Shown here piece by piece: positions 6,974-15,476 of a DNA stretch of 38,529 bases (the stretch's first letter is position 1; every line of letters starts with the position of its first letter). Under the pieces are notes generated by a model. The model worked only from the letters and a program-made list of their open reading frames with translations, was not told the DNA's origin and searched no databases. Source of the DNA: an uncultured Clostridia bacterium (GTDB taxonomy: Bacteria; Bacillota; Clostridia; Saccharofermentanales; Saccharofermentanaceae); assembly GCA_947303255.1 (NCBI GenBank), contig CAMYXL010000025.1:1-38529 (forward strand), read 5' to 3'. Made by a program: the position numbers and the translations under genes.

Positions 6974-7354
6974 TTACTTGAGTTCGATCTCAGCGCCAGC
7001 CTCTTCGAGCTTCTTCTGGAGAGCCTCAGCCTCGTCCTTAGAAACGCCTTCCTTGATAGCCTTAGGAGCAGACTCAACGAGCTCCTTAGCTTCCTTAAGA
7101 CCAAGACCGCAAGCGTCCTTAACTGCCTTGATAACGTTCATCTTAGAAGCGCCGAAGCTCTTCATGAATACTGTGAACTCTGTCTTCTCAGCAGCAGCGC
7201 CGCCCTCAGCAGCTCCGCCAGCAGGTGCAGCAACAGCAACAGCTGCAGCAGATACGCCAAACTCTTCTTCAATTGCCTTCTCGAGGTCGAAAAGCTCCAT
7301 TACGGACAATTCTTTGATATCTTCGAGAATCTTAGTAACTTTCTCACTAGCCAT
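6974..7354 (-). CDS. rplL: 50S ribosomal protein L7/L12
   Basis: This 126-residue protein forms the dimers of the ribosomal stalk that recruit translation GTPases. The N-terminal dimerisation part contains [20 protein letters not shown]. An Ala/Gly hinge of about 20 residues follows, and the C-terminal domain shows KIxVIKxV-type [20 protein letters not shown] and ends EAGAEIELK. The length is normal for the family. It is the last gene of the operon: a terminator follows and rpoB does not. Confidence 0.97.
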   Translation of the reverse strand: MASEKVTKILEDIKELSVMELFDLEKAIEEEFGVSAAAVAVAAPAGGAAEGGAAAEKTEFTVFMKSFGASKMNVIKAVKDACGLGLKEAKELVESAPKAIKEGVSKDEAEALQKKLEEAGAEIELK

Positions 7355-7415
7355 GATTTTTTTCCTCCATAATTAATTGATAGTTAGTAATACTTTGTTG
7401 TGTAATGAAGCTTCA

Positions 7416-8030
7416 TTAACCTTCAACAGGTGCAGCAGCTTCTTCAGATACAGGTGCCTCTGCCTCAGCAGCAGGTGCAGCCTCTTCAGCAGCAGGAGCA
7501 GCTTCTTCTGCAGGTGCAGCAGCAACTTCTCCGCCTTCTTCCTGAGCCTTCTCAGCAACAGCCTTAACGAGCATAGCAAGCTTTGTGAATGGGAAAAGCA
7601 AGCCATAAACAACCTGGCTGTACAAAGTCTCCTTGTCCGGAACTTTGGAGAGAGCAACGATCTCGTCAACGGAAGCAGCCTTGCCTTCGATAACGCCACC
7701 CTTGATCTCAAGTGGCTCATAATCATCAGCGAACTTGCAAAGGATCTTAGCAGGTGTAACAAGGTTGTCAGAATAAGCGACAGCTGTTGGTCCTACGAAA
7801 GTCTCATCAAGTCCCTCGATACCGAGCTCCTTAAATACTAAGCGCAAAGTTGTGTTCTTGATAACCTTGTACTTAACACCGTTCTTACGAAGTTCAGCAC
7901 GCATGTTTGTATCCTGCTCAACTGTAAGACCACGTGCAGCTACAAATACGAAAGATGCAGCATCCTTGTACTCAGCTACGAGATCAGCAACAACCTGCTT
8001 CTTAGCAGCTAGAATCTTCTCACTTGGCAT
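7416..8030 (-). CDS. rplJ: 50S ribosomal protein L10
   Basis: L10 binds 23S rRNA and carries the L7/L12 dimers at the stalk base; in the family it also represses its own operon. The first 165 or so residues are standard, with VEYKDAxSF-type EYKDAASFVF and RAELRKNGVKYKVIKNTT. The 204-residue protein then ends in a low-complexity tail of about 35 residues built from Ala-Glu-Pro units, longer than in typical L10. AGGAGG precedes the ATG. rplL starts about 60 bases downstream. The L10 leader lies upstream. Confidence 0.96.
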   Translation of the reverse strand: MPSEKILAAKKQVVADLVAEYKDAASFVFVAARGLTVEQDTNMRAELRKNGVKYKVIKNTTLRLVFKELGIEGLDETFVGPTAVAYSDNLVTPAKILCKFADDYEPLEIKGGVIEGKAASVDEIVALSKVPDKETLYSQVVYGLLFPFTKLAMLVKAVAEKAQEEGGEVAAAPAEEAAPAAEEAAPAAEAEAPVSEEAAAPVEG

Positions 8031-8063
8031 TTTGTGGTATTCCTCCTTGTCAGAATATTTAAA

Positions 8064-8180
8064 AACCCCTCAGGCCAATAAGACATGAGGGGTTGAAACT
8101 TCATTTATCACTTAGTCCCATAACCTCGGCAGGAAACCAATTGGTAATTACAAAAACCTGCTGTCTTTGGCAATGAACGG
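8064..8180 (-). promoter_or_regulatory. L10 leader with attenuator hairpin
   Basis: On the minus strand the 227-bp gap between rplA and rplJ contains the L10-binding type structure AAAGACAGCAGGT...ACCTGCCGAGG (about 8122-8172). A terminator-like hairpin AACCCCTCA/TGAGGGGTT follows at 8064-8094, then TTTTTAAA. This matches the known L10 leader, in which L10(L12)4 binding promotes termination before rplJ. A second small palindrome (GGTGTA/TACACC, 8215-8229) lies between rplA and the leader. Confidence 0.85.
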
Positions 8181-8257
8181 ATATTTACTTGTATTGTGTG
8201 GTCAAAAACCACGAGGTGTATGATACACCATCTCAAGGTATTAATGCAAGACCTATA

Positions 8258-8950
8258 TTAAAGGAACTTACTTGTGTTTACCTTGATGCCAGGGCCCATT
8301 GTAGCGGAAAGAGCAACGCTCTTAAGGTACTGTCCCTTAGCTGCAGCCGGCTTAGCCTTAACGATAGCATCCATGATTGTCTTGAAGTTCTCTTCGAGCT
8401 TCTCCTGACCGAAGGATACCTTACCGATTGGGCAGTGGATCAAGTTTGTCTTATCGAGACGGTACTCAATCTTACCTGCTTTGATATCGTTGATAGCCTT
8501 TGTAACGTCCATTGTTACTGTTCCGGACTTAGGGTTTGGCATCAATCCCTTAGGACCCAAAACCTTACCGATACGTCCTACAACACCCATCATGTCAGGT
8601 GTAGCAACAACTACGTCGAAGTCGAACCAGTTCTCTTTCTGGATCTTCTCTACCAAATCCTCAGCGCCTACATAATCTGCACCAGCAGCTGTAGCCTCAT
8701 CAGCCTTAGGTCCCTTAGCGAAAACGAGAACCTTCTTGGAACGACCTGTTCCGTGAGGAAGTACTACTGCGCCTCTGACCTGCTGATCTGCGTGACGGGA
8801 GTCAACGCCCAAACGAACGTGGATCTCAACTGTCTCGTCAAACTTAGCCTTACCTGTCTCCTGTACAAGACGAATAGCCTCGGAAGGATCATAGGCTGTT
8901 GACTTATCTACGAGCTTAGAGAGCTCTGTATATCTCTTGCCTTTTTTCAT
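8258..8950 (-). CDS. rplA: 50S ribosomal protein L1
   Basis: L1 binds 23S rRNA at the E-site stalk and helps release deacylated tRNA. The 230-residue length is typical. The motifs [20 protein letters not shown] and KSGTVTMDV are diagnostic, and the C-terminus [18 protein letters not shown] is intact. It lies 18 bases after rplK and is cotranscribed with it. Confidence 0.97.
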   Translation of the reverse strand: MKKGKRYTELSKLVDKSTAYDPSEAIRLVQETGKAKFDETVEIHVRLGVDSRHADQQVRGAVVLPHGTGRSKKVLVFAKGPKADEATAAGADYVGAEDLVEKIQKENWFDFDVVVATPDMMGVVGRIGKVLGPKGLMPNPKSGTVTMDVTKAINDIKAGKIEYRLDKTNLIHCPIGKVSFGQEKLEENFKTIMDAIVKAKPAAAKGQYLKSVALSATMGPGIKVNTSKFL

Positions 8951-8968
8951 TTGTCTTTTCCTCCGCTA

Positions 8969-9394
8969 TTATCTTTCTACAACGATACCCATGGATCTTG
9001 CTGTACCAGCAACCATCTCTGCGCAAGACTCGATGCTTGATGCGTTTGTATCTGGCATCTTGATCTGAGCGATCTTCTTGCACTCCTCAAAAGAGATCTT
9101 AGCTACCTTGTTGGAGTTTGGCTTACCGGAAGCCTTCTCGATGTTGCAAGCTTTCTTAAGCAATACAGGTACCGGTGGAGTCTTTGTGATGAAAGAGAAA
9201 GAACGATCAGCGTAAACTGTAATAACTACAGGAATTACAAGACCTGCGTCCTTTGCTGTTCTCTCGTTGAACTCTTTAACGAACTGCGCGATATTAACAC
9301 CGTGCTGTCCGAGAGCTGGTCCTACCGGTGGCGCCGGAGTTGCTTTGCCTGCAGGTATCTGTAACTTAATGTAACCTGTGACTTTTTTAGCCAT
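8969..9394 (-). CDS. rplK: 50S ribosomal protein L11
   Basis: L11 forms the GTPase-associated centre with 23S rRNA. The protein starts [12 protein letters not shown] and contains [16 protein letters not shown] and the C-terminal rRNA-binding IAQIKMPD. An upstream in-frame GTG nine bases earlier would touch the GGGAGGTGG ribosome binding site. The ATG at 9394 gives exactly 141 residues, the usual family length, and was chosen. Confidence 0.97.
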   Translation of the reverse strand: MAKKVTGYIKLQIPAGKATPAPPVGPALGQHGVNIAQFVKEFNERTAKDAGLVIPVVITVYADRSFSFITKTPPVPVLLKKACNIEKASGKPNSNKVAKISFEECKKIAQIKMPDTNASSIESCAEMVAGTARSMGIVVER

Positions 9395-9451
9395 AATGGC
9401 CACCTCCCAAAATTAATAATTTATCTTAACGACGGGTAAACCCGTGATAAG

Positions 9452-9982
9452 TCAGATTCTGATTACCTGTGCGAAGTCTACGCTTACAGGTGTTTCTCTT
9501 CCGAACATGGAGATACGTACAGTAACCTGCTGCTTCTCCATATCGATTGCTTCTACCTTGCAGATGCTGTCGATAAACGGTCCAGAGATGATTCTTACTG
9601 TGTCGCCTACCTCATAGTCAACGCTTGGTACCCAGTCAGTAGCAAGACCCATTGTTACGAGGTCTTCTTCTGTCAAAGGCAAAGGTCTGTTGGCGTTAGG
9701 ACCTACAAAGCCCGTAACTCCTCTGGTATTTCTTACGATGTACCAGATCTCCTCGTTATATACCATCTTTACGAATACATAACCAGGGAACTTCTTACGC
9801 TGAACGACCTTCTTCTTGCCATCTTTAACTTCGATGACATCCTCAGTCGGAACCTGAACTTCCTGGATCATCTCCTGAAGCCCTCTGTTCTCAACCATTT
9901 TCTCCAAAGTAGTCTTTACTTTTTTCTCATAGCCTGAGTATGTGTGAATTACATACCACTTAGCTTCCAACTGTTCAGACAT
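9452..9982 (-). CDS. nusG: transcription termination/antitermination protein NusG
   Basis: NusG binds the RNA polymerase clamp and affects pausing, termination and coupling. The 176-residue protein has the NGN domain starting WYVIHTYSGYEKKVK, with FPGYVFVKM and RNTRGVTGFVG. A C-terminal KOW domain contains YEVGDTVRIISGPF. The length is normal. It lies between secE and rplK in the conserved order. Confidence 0.97.
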   Translation of the reverse strand: MSEQLEAKWYVIHTYSGYEKKVKTTLEKMVENRGLQEMIQEVQVPTEDVIEVKDGKKKVVQRKKFPGYVFVKMVYNEEIWYIVRNTRGVTGFVGPNANRPLPLTEEDLVTMGLATDWVPSVDYEVGDTVRIISGPFIDSICKVEAIDMEKQQVTVRISMFGRETPVSVDFAQVIRI

Positions 9983-10032
9983 TATTACACTCCTATGTAA
10001 AGTGGCTTAACGCCATGCTGTAAGACAATTTC

Positions 10033-10374
10033 TTATGTTGATGCCGTTGTCTCTGCTGATGTCTCTGAAGAATCTGCACTGGACTCAGAAGACTCAGCGC
10101 TTGTTTCAGAAGCTGCTGTGCTCTCCTCTGAGATCTCGACTGAAGACTCTGTTGGATCTACCTGGTCATAGAAACCGACCTTGTTAAGGATCCAATGTCC
10201 GCCTTCGCTAACGGCATAAAGATAGATGGCAAAGAAAATGATAACAACAAATACAACAGCGCAAATAGACTTGAGCTTTGCTTTTGAAGGCCAGATAACC
10301 TTCTTAAGCTCGGAGATTACGCCCTTGAATCCAGCGGCAATTCGAGCAAAGATATTCTTCTTCTTGTCAGCCAT
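10033..10374 (-). CDS. secE: preprotein translocase subunit SecE with acidic Ser-rich tail
   Basis: SecE clamps SecY in the Sec translocon. The signature VISELKKVIWPSK stands before a single transmembrane segment (about 36-55), followed by the amphipathic outer part. Bacterial single-span SecE is usually about 60-75 residues. Here 113 residues are present because a tail of about 42 residues after VGFYDQVDP consists almost only of Ser, Glu, Thr and Ala. By topology this tail should lie outside the membrane. AGGT-type spacing before the ATG is normal. The gene sits between rpmG and nusG. Confidence 0.93.
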   Translation of the reverse strand: MADKKKNIFARIAAGFKGVISELKKVIWPSKAKLKSICAVVFVVIIFFAIYLYAVSEGGHWILNKVGFYDQVDPTESSVEISEESTAASETSAESSESSADSSETSAETTAST

Positions 10375-10404
10375 TTATTAATACCTCTTTTTACAGGACA
10401 AGGA

Positions 10405-10569
10405 TTACTTAGTTTCCTTGTGTACTGTGTGCTTCTTGCAGAAAGGACAATACTTCTTGAGCTCGAGTCTCTCAGAATCGTTCTTCTTGTTCTTGTATGT
10501 CTGATAATTTCTCTGCTTACACTCTTCACATGCTAATGTAAGCTTGTCACGTGCACTGGCCTTTGCCAT
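10405..10569 (-). CDS. rpmG: 50S ribosomal protein L33
   Basis: This 54-residue protein has two zinc-binding Cys pairs, CEEC and CPFC, so it is the Zn-containing form of L33. GGAGGTG seven bases before the ATG at 10569 fixes the start. It is the first gene of the rpmG-secE-nusG-rplKAJL operon, with the promoter about 100 bases upstream. Confidence 0.96.
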   Translation of the reverse strand: MAKASARDKLTLACEECKQRNYQTYKNKKNDSERLELKKYCPFCKKHTVHKETK

Positions 10570-10673
10570 ATCCGAACACCTCCAAAAAATATTGTCTTCC
10601 TCTATATGTTCACCATGCAAAACTGCATTTTTAAGCGCAATAAAAAAAGACCTCTACGGGTTTAGCGTTTGAA

Positions 10674-10702
10674 ATTTTATCACAGGTCGGGGTAATAGTC
10701 AA
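10674..10702 (-). promoter_or_regulatory. promoter of the rpmG-rplL operon
   Basis: On the minus strand TTGACT (10697-10702) and TAAAAT (10674-10679) are separated by exactly 17 bp. The start would fall near 10667, giving a leader of about 100 nt before rpmG. Confidence 0.78.
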
Positions 10703-10724
10703 CGAATATTTTAATCGTTTTTAA

Positions 10725-10748
10725 GGGCGCCCGATGCTTCGAGCGCCC
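10725..10748 (-). terminator. GC-rich hairpin after the repeat-domain DUF4214 protein gene
   Basis: The arms GGGCGCCCGA and TCGAGCGCCC form a ten-pair stem with one G-U pair and a four-base loop. It lies 37 bases after the stop at 10786. No good T-run follows on either strand (minus strand: TTAAAAACG). It is therefore a probable but atypical terminator or 3'-end stabiliser. Confidence 0.55.
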
Positions 10749-10785
10749 CTTCATTATCTACATATATAGAAGTCTGTCAAGTTTC

Positions 10786-12804
10786 TTACCTTACGATGGC
10801 ATACTCCTTGCAGATTCCCGTAAACTCAGGACATGTGGAGAAGAAGTTAAATACTTCATCTCTTGTCGTGCCATTCTTGAGTTCGCTGAGCCAATATGCT
10901 TTACCTTCAGCCTCTGGTTCACGTCCCATGAATGTCTTATACATACGATAGATATATTCCTCATCACTGTACTTAGCATTCACGAACTCTGGGCTATAGA
11001 AGAATTCCTTTGCTGCCTGTGTTCCACTAAGTTCCTGGTTAGTCAGTCCAAGACTCCAGAACTTAAGTCCGCCCTCCTCAGGATCTCTTCCGAGGCATTC
11101 AGTATAAAGTCTTGTTGCAAAAGCAGTAGCATTAGCAGAAGCGATGGTGGCTTTTGCTCTAGTAGCGCCTGATCTTACACCATAGGAAGCACAAACATTG
11201 CACCACTCTTCAGAGTTGATAAAGCAATCTACTACAACATCACGTCCCTGTGTCTTAAGGCTATTCATCCAGAAGTTGAATCCGTCAGGATCATCTGCTG
11301 CATCTCTGTTAAAGAATGTCTTATAGAGAACTTCAAGGAACTGCTTATCGTCAAGACCTCTGTCGTTGAACTCTTTACTCAAGAGAAATTCCTTGGCACA
11401 TTGTGCACCGTCAAGGTCTCCATTACCTACATGCTCACACCAGAATGCTTTTCCTTCAGGCTCGGATGCACGGTTCAAAGCGACTGTGTAAAGTCTCTCG
11501 ACGAAATCTTCAAATCCGCCGCCTGTTGTTGATGGAGCAGGTGTTGTTGGAGCTGGTGTAGACGGTGCCGGTGTTGATGTTGCTGTCCACTTAGCATAGA
11601 GAGTAATATTCGACGTTACCTCTGAATTGAAATCATATGCTTTTGTGCAGGCAGAGTCTGTATACCAACCGCCAAAAGTGTAGCCGTCAGCAGTAAGATC
11701 CGCTGGTTTTGTTGGCTTATCACCAGAAATAACTGTTTGAGTTGCCGGAGCAGAACCATTGCCATTATTGTTGAATGTAACTGTATATGCGGGAATAAAG
11801 ATTGCATATAAATATGTATCTTTACTTACAGTGAAAACATAAGTCTGCTGATCTGATACATAGTTATCATCTTCATCAACCCATTGCTTGAAAACATATC
11901 CGGCATCGGGCTGAGCCGAAGCAGTAATAACATCTCCATTTTCTTTGTTGCATCCGCAAGCTGAACACCAATCTGTTTTATATCCATTTCCAACTAGACT
12001 GACTTGACCGTGTTCACTTTTATCATTGTAAGCACCAACCCACGATGTTTTAGAAGGTGGTTCTGGGTCATCGACACTAAAGACAATTTCTGCGGTATCT
12101 AATACAACCCAGTCGTTATCAGTTCCAACTCCGTCCTCATCGTAGGATAGTGTTGCAGTTACTGTATATGTCCCTACATAAAGTCCGCTTACAGGCTTAA
12201 TAGTTGCAATTATATATTCTGTATCTAAATCAGTTATAGCTACACCTGAACTCGCGAAAGTATAGTCCAGAACAAAAGCCTCAGTATCACCGGCAGTCAG
12301 TTCAAGTTTCAAGCATTCAGGAAGATTGTTCAAGTAATCAAATCCTGTCTTCATTTTAATATCTTTGCAATATTCGGAATTGTTATAGCCCTCCTCAACA
12401 AATCCAAAATAAAGATTTCTGATTGATGCCAAGATCTGAGAAGAAGGATCAGATTCAAATATAGCATATAAATATGTATCTTTACTTACAGTGAAAACAT
12501 AAGTCTGCTGATCTGATACATAGTTATCATCTTCATCAACCCATTGCTTGAAAACATATCCGGCATCGGGCTGAGCCGAAGCAGTAATAACATCTCCATT
12601 TTCTTTGTTGCATCCGCAAGCTGAACACCAATCTGTTTTATATCCATTTCCAACTAGACTGACTTGACCGTGTTCACTTTTATCATTGTAAGCACCAACC
12701 CACGATAGTCCTTCCGCATTAACAACTCTGCTTATCGGAAAAGCAACAACTATCAACATTACTGTCAAAAGCATACTTAATATTTTTACAATTGCCTTTC
12801 TCAT
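10786..12804 (-). CDS. secreted repeat protein with C-terminal DUF4214 module
   Basis: This 672-residue protein has a Sec signal peptide ending near VVNA (about residue 30). Residues 33-113 and 253-333 are two identical copies of a divergent InlB-type B-repeat (SEHGQVSL...AGYVFKQW...DTYLYAIF). Between them lies a beta-rich domain with PVSGLYVGTYTVTATLSY. A Listeria-Bacteroides-type repeat follows (about 335-405, GYTFGGWYTD...NITLYAKW), then a Thr/Pro/Ala linker (about 408-428). A C-terminal module of about 242 residues comprises four units of the pattern LY...LGR..(E/D)..G..(F/Y)W, as in DUF4214 proteins. The ATG at 12804 follows GGGGGGAT. It is probably a cell-surface or extracellular protein for adhesion or glycan contact; the module's role is unknown. 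Confidence 0.85.
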   Translation of the reverse strand: MRKAIVKILSMLLTVMLIVVAFPISRVVNAEGLSWVGAYNDKSEHGQVSLVGNGYKTDWCSACGCNKENGDVITASAQPDAGYVFKQWVDEDDNYVSDQQTYVFTVSKDTYLYAIFESDPSSQILASIRNLYFGFVEEGYNNSEYCKDIKMKTGFDYLNNLPECLKLELTAGDTEAFVLDYTFASSGVAITDLDTEYIIATIKPVSGLYVGTYTVTATLSYDEDGVGTDNDWVVLDTAEIVFSVDDPEPPSKTSWVGAYNDKSEHGQVSLVGNGYKTDWCSACGCNKENGDVITASAQPDAGYVFKQWVDEDDNYVSDQQTYVFTVSKDTYLYAIFIPAYTVTFNNNGNGSAPATQTVISGDKPTKPADLTADGYTFGGWYTDSACTKAYDFNSEVTSNITLYAKWTATSTPAPSTPAPTTPAPSTTGGGFEDFVERLYTVALNRASEPEGKAFWCEHVGNGDLDGAQCAKEFLLSKEFNDRGLDDKQFLEVLYKTFFNRDAADDPDGFNFWMNSLKTQGRDVVVDCFINSEEWCNVCASYGVRSGATRAKATIASANATAFATRLYTECLGRDPEEGGLKFWSLGLTNQELSGTQAAKEFFYSPEFVNAKYSDEEYIYRMYKTFMGREPEAEGKAYWLSELKNGTTRDEVFNFFSTCPEFTGICKEYAIVR
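11804..12046 (-). repeat. 243-bp perfect direct repeat, copy 2
   Basis: This segment is identical base for base to 12464-12706. The distance is 660 bp, a multiple of three, and both copies are read in the same frame. It encodes residues about 253-333 of the repeat-domain DUF4214 protein. Confidence 0.97.
12464..12706 (-). repeat. 243-bp perfect direct repeat, copy 1
   Basis: This is the copy nearer the N-terminus (residues about 33-113). The identity includes all silent positions, so the duplication or a gene-conversion event is recent. Confidence 0.97.
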
Positions 12805-12991
12805 TTTGATCCCCCCTTTTATGTTTATAGGTAAAAACAAAAACGCAACCTGCCCAAAACAAACCGCGTTAATAGTTCAATTGAAAAAAGACACATGAAG
12901 ACTCAAGCCTGACTGACTGAGAGATTGTCCGCCTGATGTTCATATACGTTATACCTTTCTTTTACAATCCAAAAACTTTTTTGATATGTGC

Positions 12992-13020
12992 ATTATCTCA
13001 TATTTAACATCATCCTGCAA
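12992..13020 (-). promoter_or_regulatory. promoter of the repeat-domain DUF4214 gene
   Basis: On the minus strand TTGCAG (13015-13020) and GATAAT (12992-12997) are separated by 17 bp. The leader to the start codon at 12804 is about 180 nt. It contains a weak stem (ATATGAA with TTCATGT) followed by six T near 12890, which may act as an attenuator. Confidence 0.6.
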
Positions 13021-13022
13021 AA

Positions 13023-13058
13023 GAAAAACGTCCCTGATCGATTTTCGATCAGAGACGT
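13023..13058 (-). terminator. terminator of the PEV-linker DUF4214 protein gene
   Basis: The arms ACGTCCCTGATCGA and TCGATCAGAGACGT (13028-13058, one mismatch) are followed on the minus strand by TTTTTC. The hairpin lies 20 bases after the stop at 13079. Its CGTCCCTGATC arm recurs in the terminator of the paralogous gene at 15477. Confidence 0.87.
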
Positions 13059-13078
13059 CGTCCGTATAATTCAATTAA

Positions 13079-15292
13079 TTATCCTCTCTCGATCGCGTAA
13101 TCTTTACAGATCTGTGTGAACTCAGGAGACTTAACGAACTCATTGAAGACTTCTTCTTTTGTCATTCCGCTCTTCATGTTGTTAAGCCAGAAGTTCATGC
13201 CATCCTCGTCAGGCTGCCTTCCCATGAATGTCGTGTACATTCTCGTAAGAAGTCCCTCATTATCAAGATTAAAGTCGTTGAATTCCTTACTGAAGAAGAA
13301 CTCATGTGCTGCCTGCTTACCTGTAAGTTCGAGATTGGTTAGGCCCAAGCTCCAGAACTTAAGGCCATCGGCTTCAGGATCGCGGCCAAGACACTCGGTA
13401 TAAAGTCTTGTAGCAAAAGCAGTTGCATTAGCTGATGCTATGGTTGCTTTTGCTCTAGTAGCACCTGATTTAACTCCGTAGGAAGCGCATATGTTACACC
13501 ATTCTTCCGAATTGATGAATCCGTCAACAACTTTGTCACGACCTTCAGTCTTAAGACTGTTCATCCAGAAATTAAAACCATTAGGATCTTTTTCTGCATC
13601 ACGATCAAAGAATGTCTTGTAGAGGACCTTGAGGAACTGTTCATCGTTTAATCCTCTGTCGTTGAACTCTTTGCTCAAGAGGAATTCCTTGGCACATTGT
13701 GCACCGTCAAGGTCTCCATTACCTACATGCTCACACCAGAAGGCTTTTCCTTCAGGTTCGGACTGACGGTTAAGTGCTACTACATACAAACGCTCAACGA
13801 AATCACTGAAGGACATCTCTTCAGGTACTTCAGGAATTTCAGGTACTTCAGGAACTTCAGTAACGTCAGGTACTTCAGGCACTTCAGGGATCTTTTTCTC
13901 CATGGAGATGCTGAAATCAAATTCCATTTTTTCGTACATTACAGGAAGGGCTATATAGTAAGTCTTTCCACCGGTCAGATCAACTTTGAGATCATAGTTT
14001 TCTGCCGGCACACCTCCGTACAGATCTTCAAACATTGCACTAATGCTCTCGTCTATCAGATTTCTGCCGGAATCAAAGACCGCAATGGTCTGCGGTGATA
14101 CCAGTTTTTTTGAAACTTTCAGATCGTACGTGCCTGTCTCTTCGGGAGTGAAAGAATATATTGCCTGACCGAATTCTTCGCCGTCCGGTTGTGCTTTATA
14201 GTGATACGTCTGTCCGGTCTTTACCTTTTCGCCTTCTCCGTCCTCAAACAGGAAACTGAAAATATAATAACTTACACTTGTTGAGCCTTTGCGCTCGTCG
14301 CACATTACGACAATACTTTTCCAGTCTGACGGTATCGCTGTCGGAATCTCATCGACGTTCATGTTTTCTCCCGAAAACATCCCGTAAAGTGCATATTTAA
14401 TTTCATCGTCGGGATCGCCGCCGTAAACTGTCTCGGGGAACTTGAACTTACGTTCTTCACCCGGCTTAAGTGCCTCTATCTTATAGTCGTAATCTTTCCC
14501 GTTTTTAAATGTAAATGCCGGTAACGGTAGTATCTCGAATATAAACCTTGTAGCAAAAGACCCGTCCTTGCTTGTTACATTACATGCATAGTACTCCGCT
14601 TTTCCCTTGCCGGCATTTATCTCAAGAGTCTTGTTCTTTGTCCCGATGCTCTGGAAGTGATTATCCTTTGTAGTATCATGCGTCCAGCTGTAATCAAGTT
14701 CCATTCCGTCAGGAAGACTTCCCGTGACAAGATCGATCTTTAAGTCAGAATCTTCTACCGGAGTATAGTAATTCCAATCTCCGCCATAGTAGCCGCTCCA
14801 GAAATCTCCATTCCTCAGCTCCACTCCATAACTGTTCTTCCCCGGCTCCTTGGCCTTGACTTCAATATCGAAGTCATAACTGAAGCGGATCTGAAAAAAT
14901 CCTTCTGATGCACCGACAACAACATAGTAGTAAGTGTCGCCCTCCAGTTCAACAGATATGTCAGGGCAGTTACTTGACTTTATCAGTTTCCCGCTCAAGT
15001 CGTAGACATCGATCGGAATATTTCTGGCATAGTCTGAATACTTTGCCACCTGTTCATCTGCATATATCCTGTACGTCATTGGCTGATCAGTCTTGAACTT
15101 AAAGGTGGTCGGCTCCCCGCTATCAAGTATCCATACATAGGAATACATATTCACGCTTATGTAATCATCCGTGTCAGGTCCATCCGCCCGGACTTTACCT
15201 GAATTGATGACAGGTATCAATGTCATACACATCAATACGGTAAGGATCGATGCTATCATTCCCGTAATCCTTTTTCGCGAAAACAAACTCAT
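13079..15292 (-). CDS. secreted PPC-like protein with C-terminal DUF4214 module
   Basis: This 737-residue protein has a signal peptide with the phrase MSLFSRKR, cleaved near VRA-DGPDT. Two beta-sandwich regions follow that look like bacterial pre-peptidase C-terminal (PPC) domains. One lies near the N-terminus (YRIYADEQ...IDVYDLSGKLI...GDTYYYVVVG) and one after about residue 355 (YSFTPEETGTYDL...GGKTYYIALPV). A linker of repeated EVPEVP-like units follows at about residues 470-497, then the four-unit DUF4214 module of about 240 residues ending YAIERG. Its start at 15292 has AAAGGAGAAGG upstream; an in-frame start 26 codons earlier lacks one. It is a paralogue of the next gene (15477-17642). 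The role is unknown, probably at the cell surface. Confidence 0.85.
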   Translation of the reverse strand: MSLFSRKRITGMIASILTVLMCMTLIPVINSGKVRADGPDTDDYISVNMYSYVWILDSGEPTTFKFKTDQPMTYRIYADEQVAKYSDYARNIPIDVYDLSGKLIKSSNCPDISVELEGDTYYYVVVGASEGFFQIRFSYDFDIEVKAKEPGKNSYGVELRNGDFWSGYYGGDWNYYTPVEDSDLKIDLVTGSLPDGMELDYSWTHDTTKDNHFQSIGTKNKTLEINAGKGKAEYYACNVTSKDGSFATRFIFEILPLPAFTFKNGKDYDYKIEALKPGEERKFKFPETVYGGDPDDEIKYALYGMFSGENMNVDEIPTAIPSDWKSIVVMCDERKGSTSVSYYIFSFLFEDGEGEKVKTGQTYHYKAQPDGEEFGQAIYSFTPEETGTYDLKVSKKLVSPQTIAVFDSGRNLIDESISAMFEDLYGGVPAENYDLKVDLTGGKTYYIALPVMYEKMEFDFSISMEKKIPEVPEVPDVTEVPEVPEIPEVPEEMSFSDFVERLYVVALNRQSEPEGKAFWCEHVGNGDLDGAQCAKEFLLSKEFNDRGLNDEQFLKVLYKTFFDRDAEKDPNGFNFWMNSLKTEGRDKVVDGFINSEEWCNICASYGVKSGATRAKATIASANATAFATRLYTECLGRDPEADGLKFWSLGLTNLELTGKQAAHEFFFSKEFNDFNLDNEGLLTRMYTTFMGRQPDEDGMNFWLNNMKSGMTKEEVFNEFVKSPEFTQICKDYAIERG

Positions 15293-15319
15293 AGTTACCT
15301 TCTCCTTTCTTGGGGTTAC

Positions 15320-15343
15320 ATCAAACTGAATACATGGTTTGAT
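15320..15343 (-). other. small hairpin upstream of the ribosome binding site
   Basis: The arms ATCAAAC and GTTTGAT form a seven-pair stem ending about 18 bases before the AAAGGAG site of the gene starting at 15292. It may affect mRNA stability or translation, but no evidence beyond the inverted repeat is visible. Confidence 0.4.
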
Positions 15344-15410
15344 GATATCAGAATGAGGCACTATTTTCACAGCCGTTTTGCCAAAAAAGCGGTTCCGATA
15401 AAACCTAAAT

Positions 15411-15459
15411 AATAACGTCCCTGATCAATCATCCGTGACTGATCAGGGACGCTGTTATT
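15411..15459 (-). terminator. hairpin terminator of the PPC-like DUF4214 gene
   Basis: A twelve-pair stem CGTCCCTGATCA/TGATCAGGGACG (15416-15427 and 15440-15451) is extended by AATAA/TTATT. It lies after the stop at 15477. The strongest T-run is on the plus strand; the minus strand has TTATTATTTAGG. It may work in both directions. Confidence 0.72.
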
Positions 15460-15476
15460 TTTTGTTGTGTGCTTAC

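Noticed and set aside
8215..8229. Palindrome GGTGTA/TACACC as the rplA terminator
   Set aside because: No T-run follows and the operon continues to rplJ; it is probably part of the leader or a processing site.
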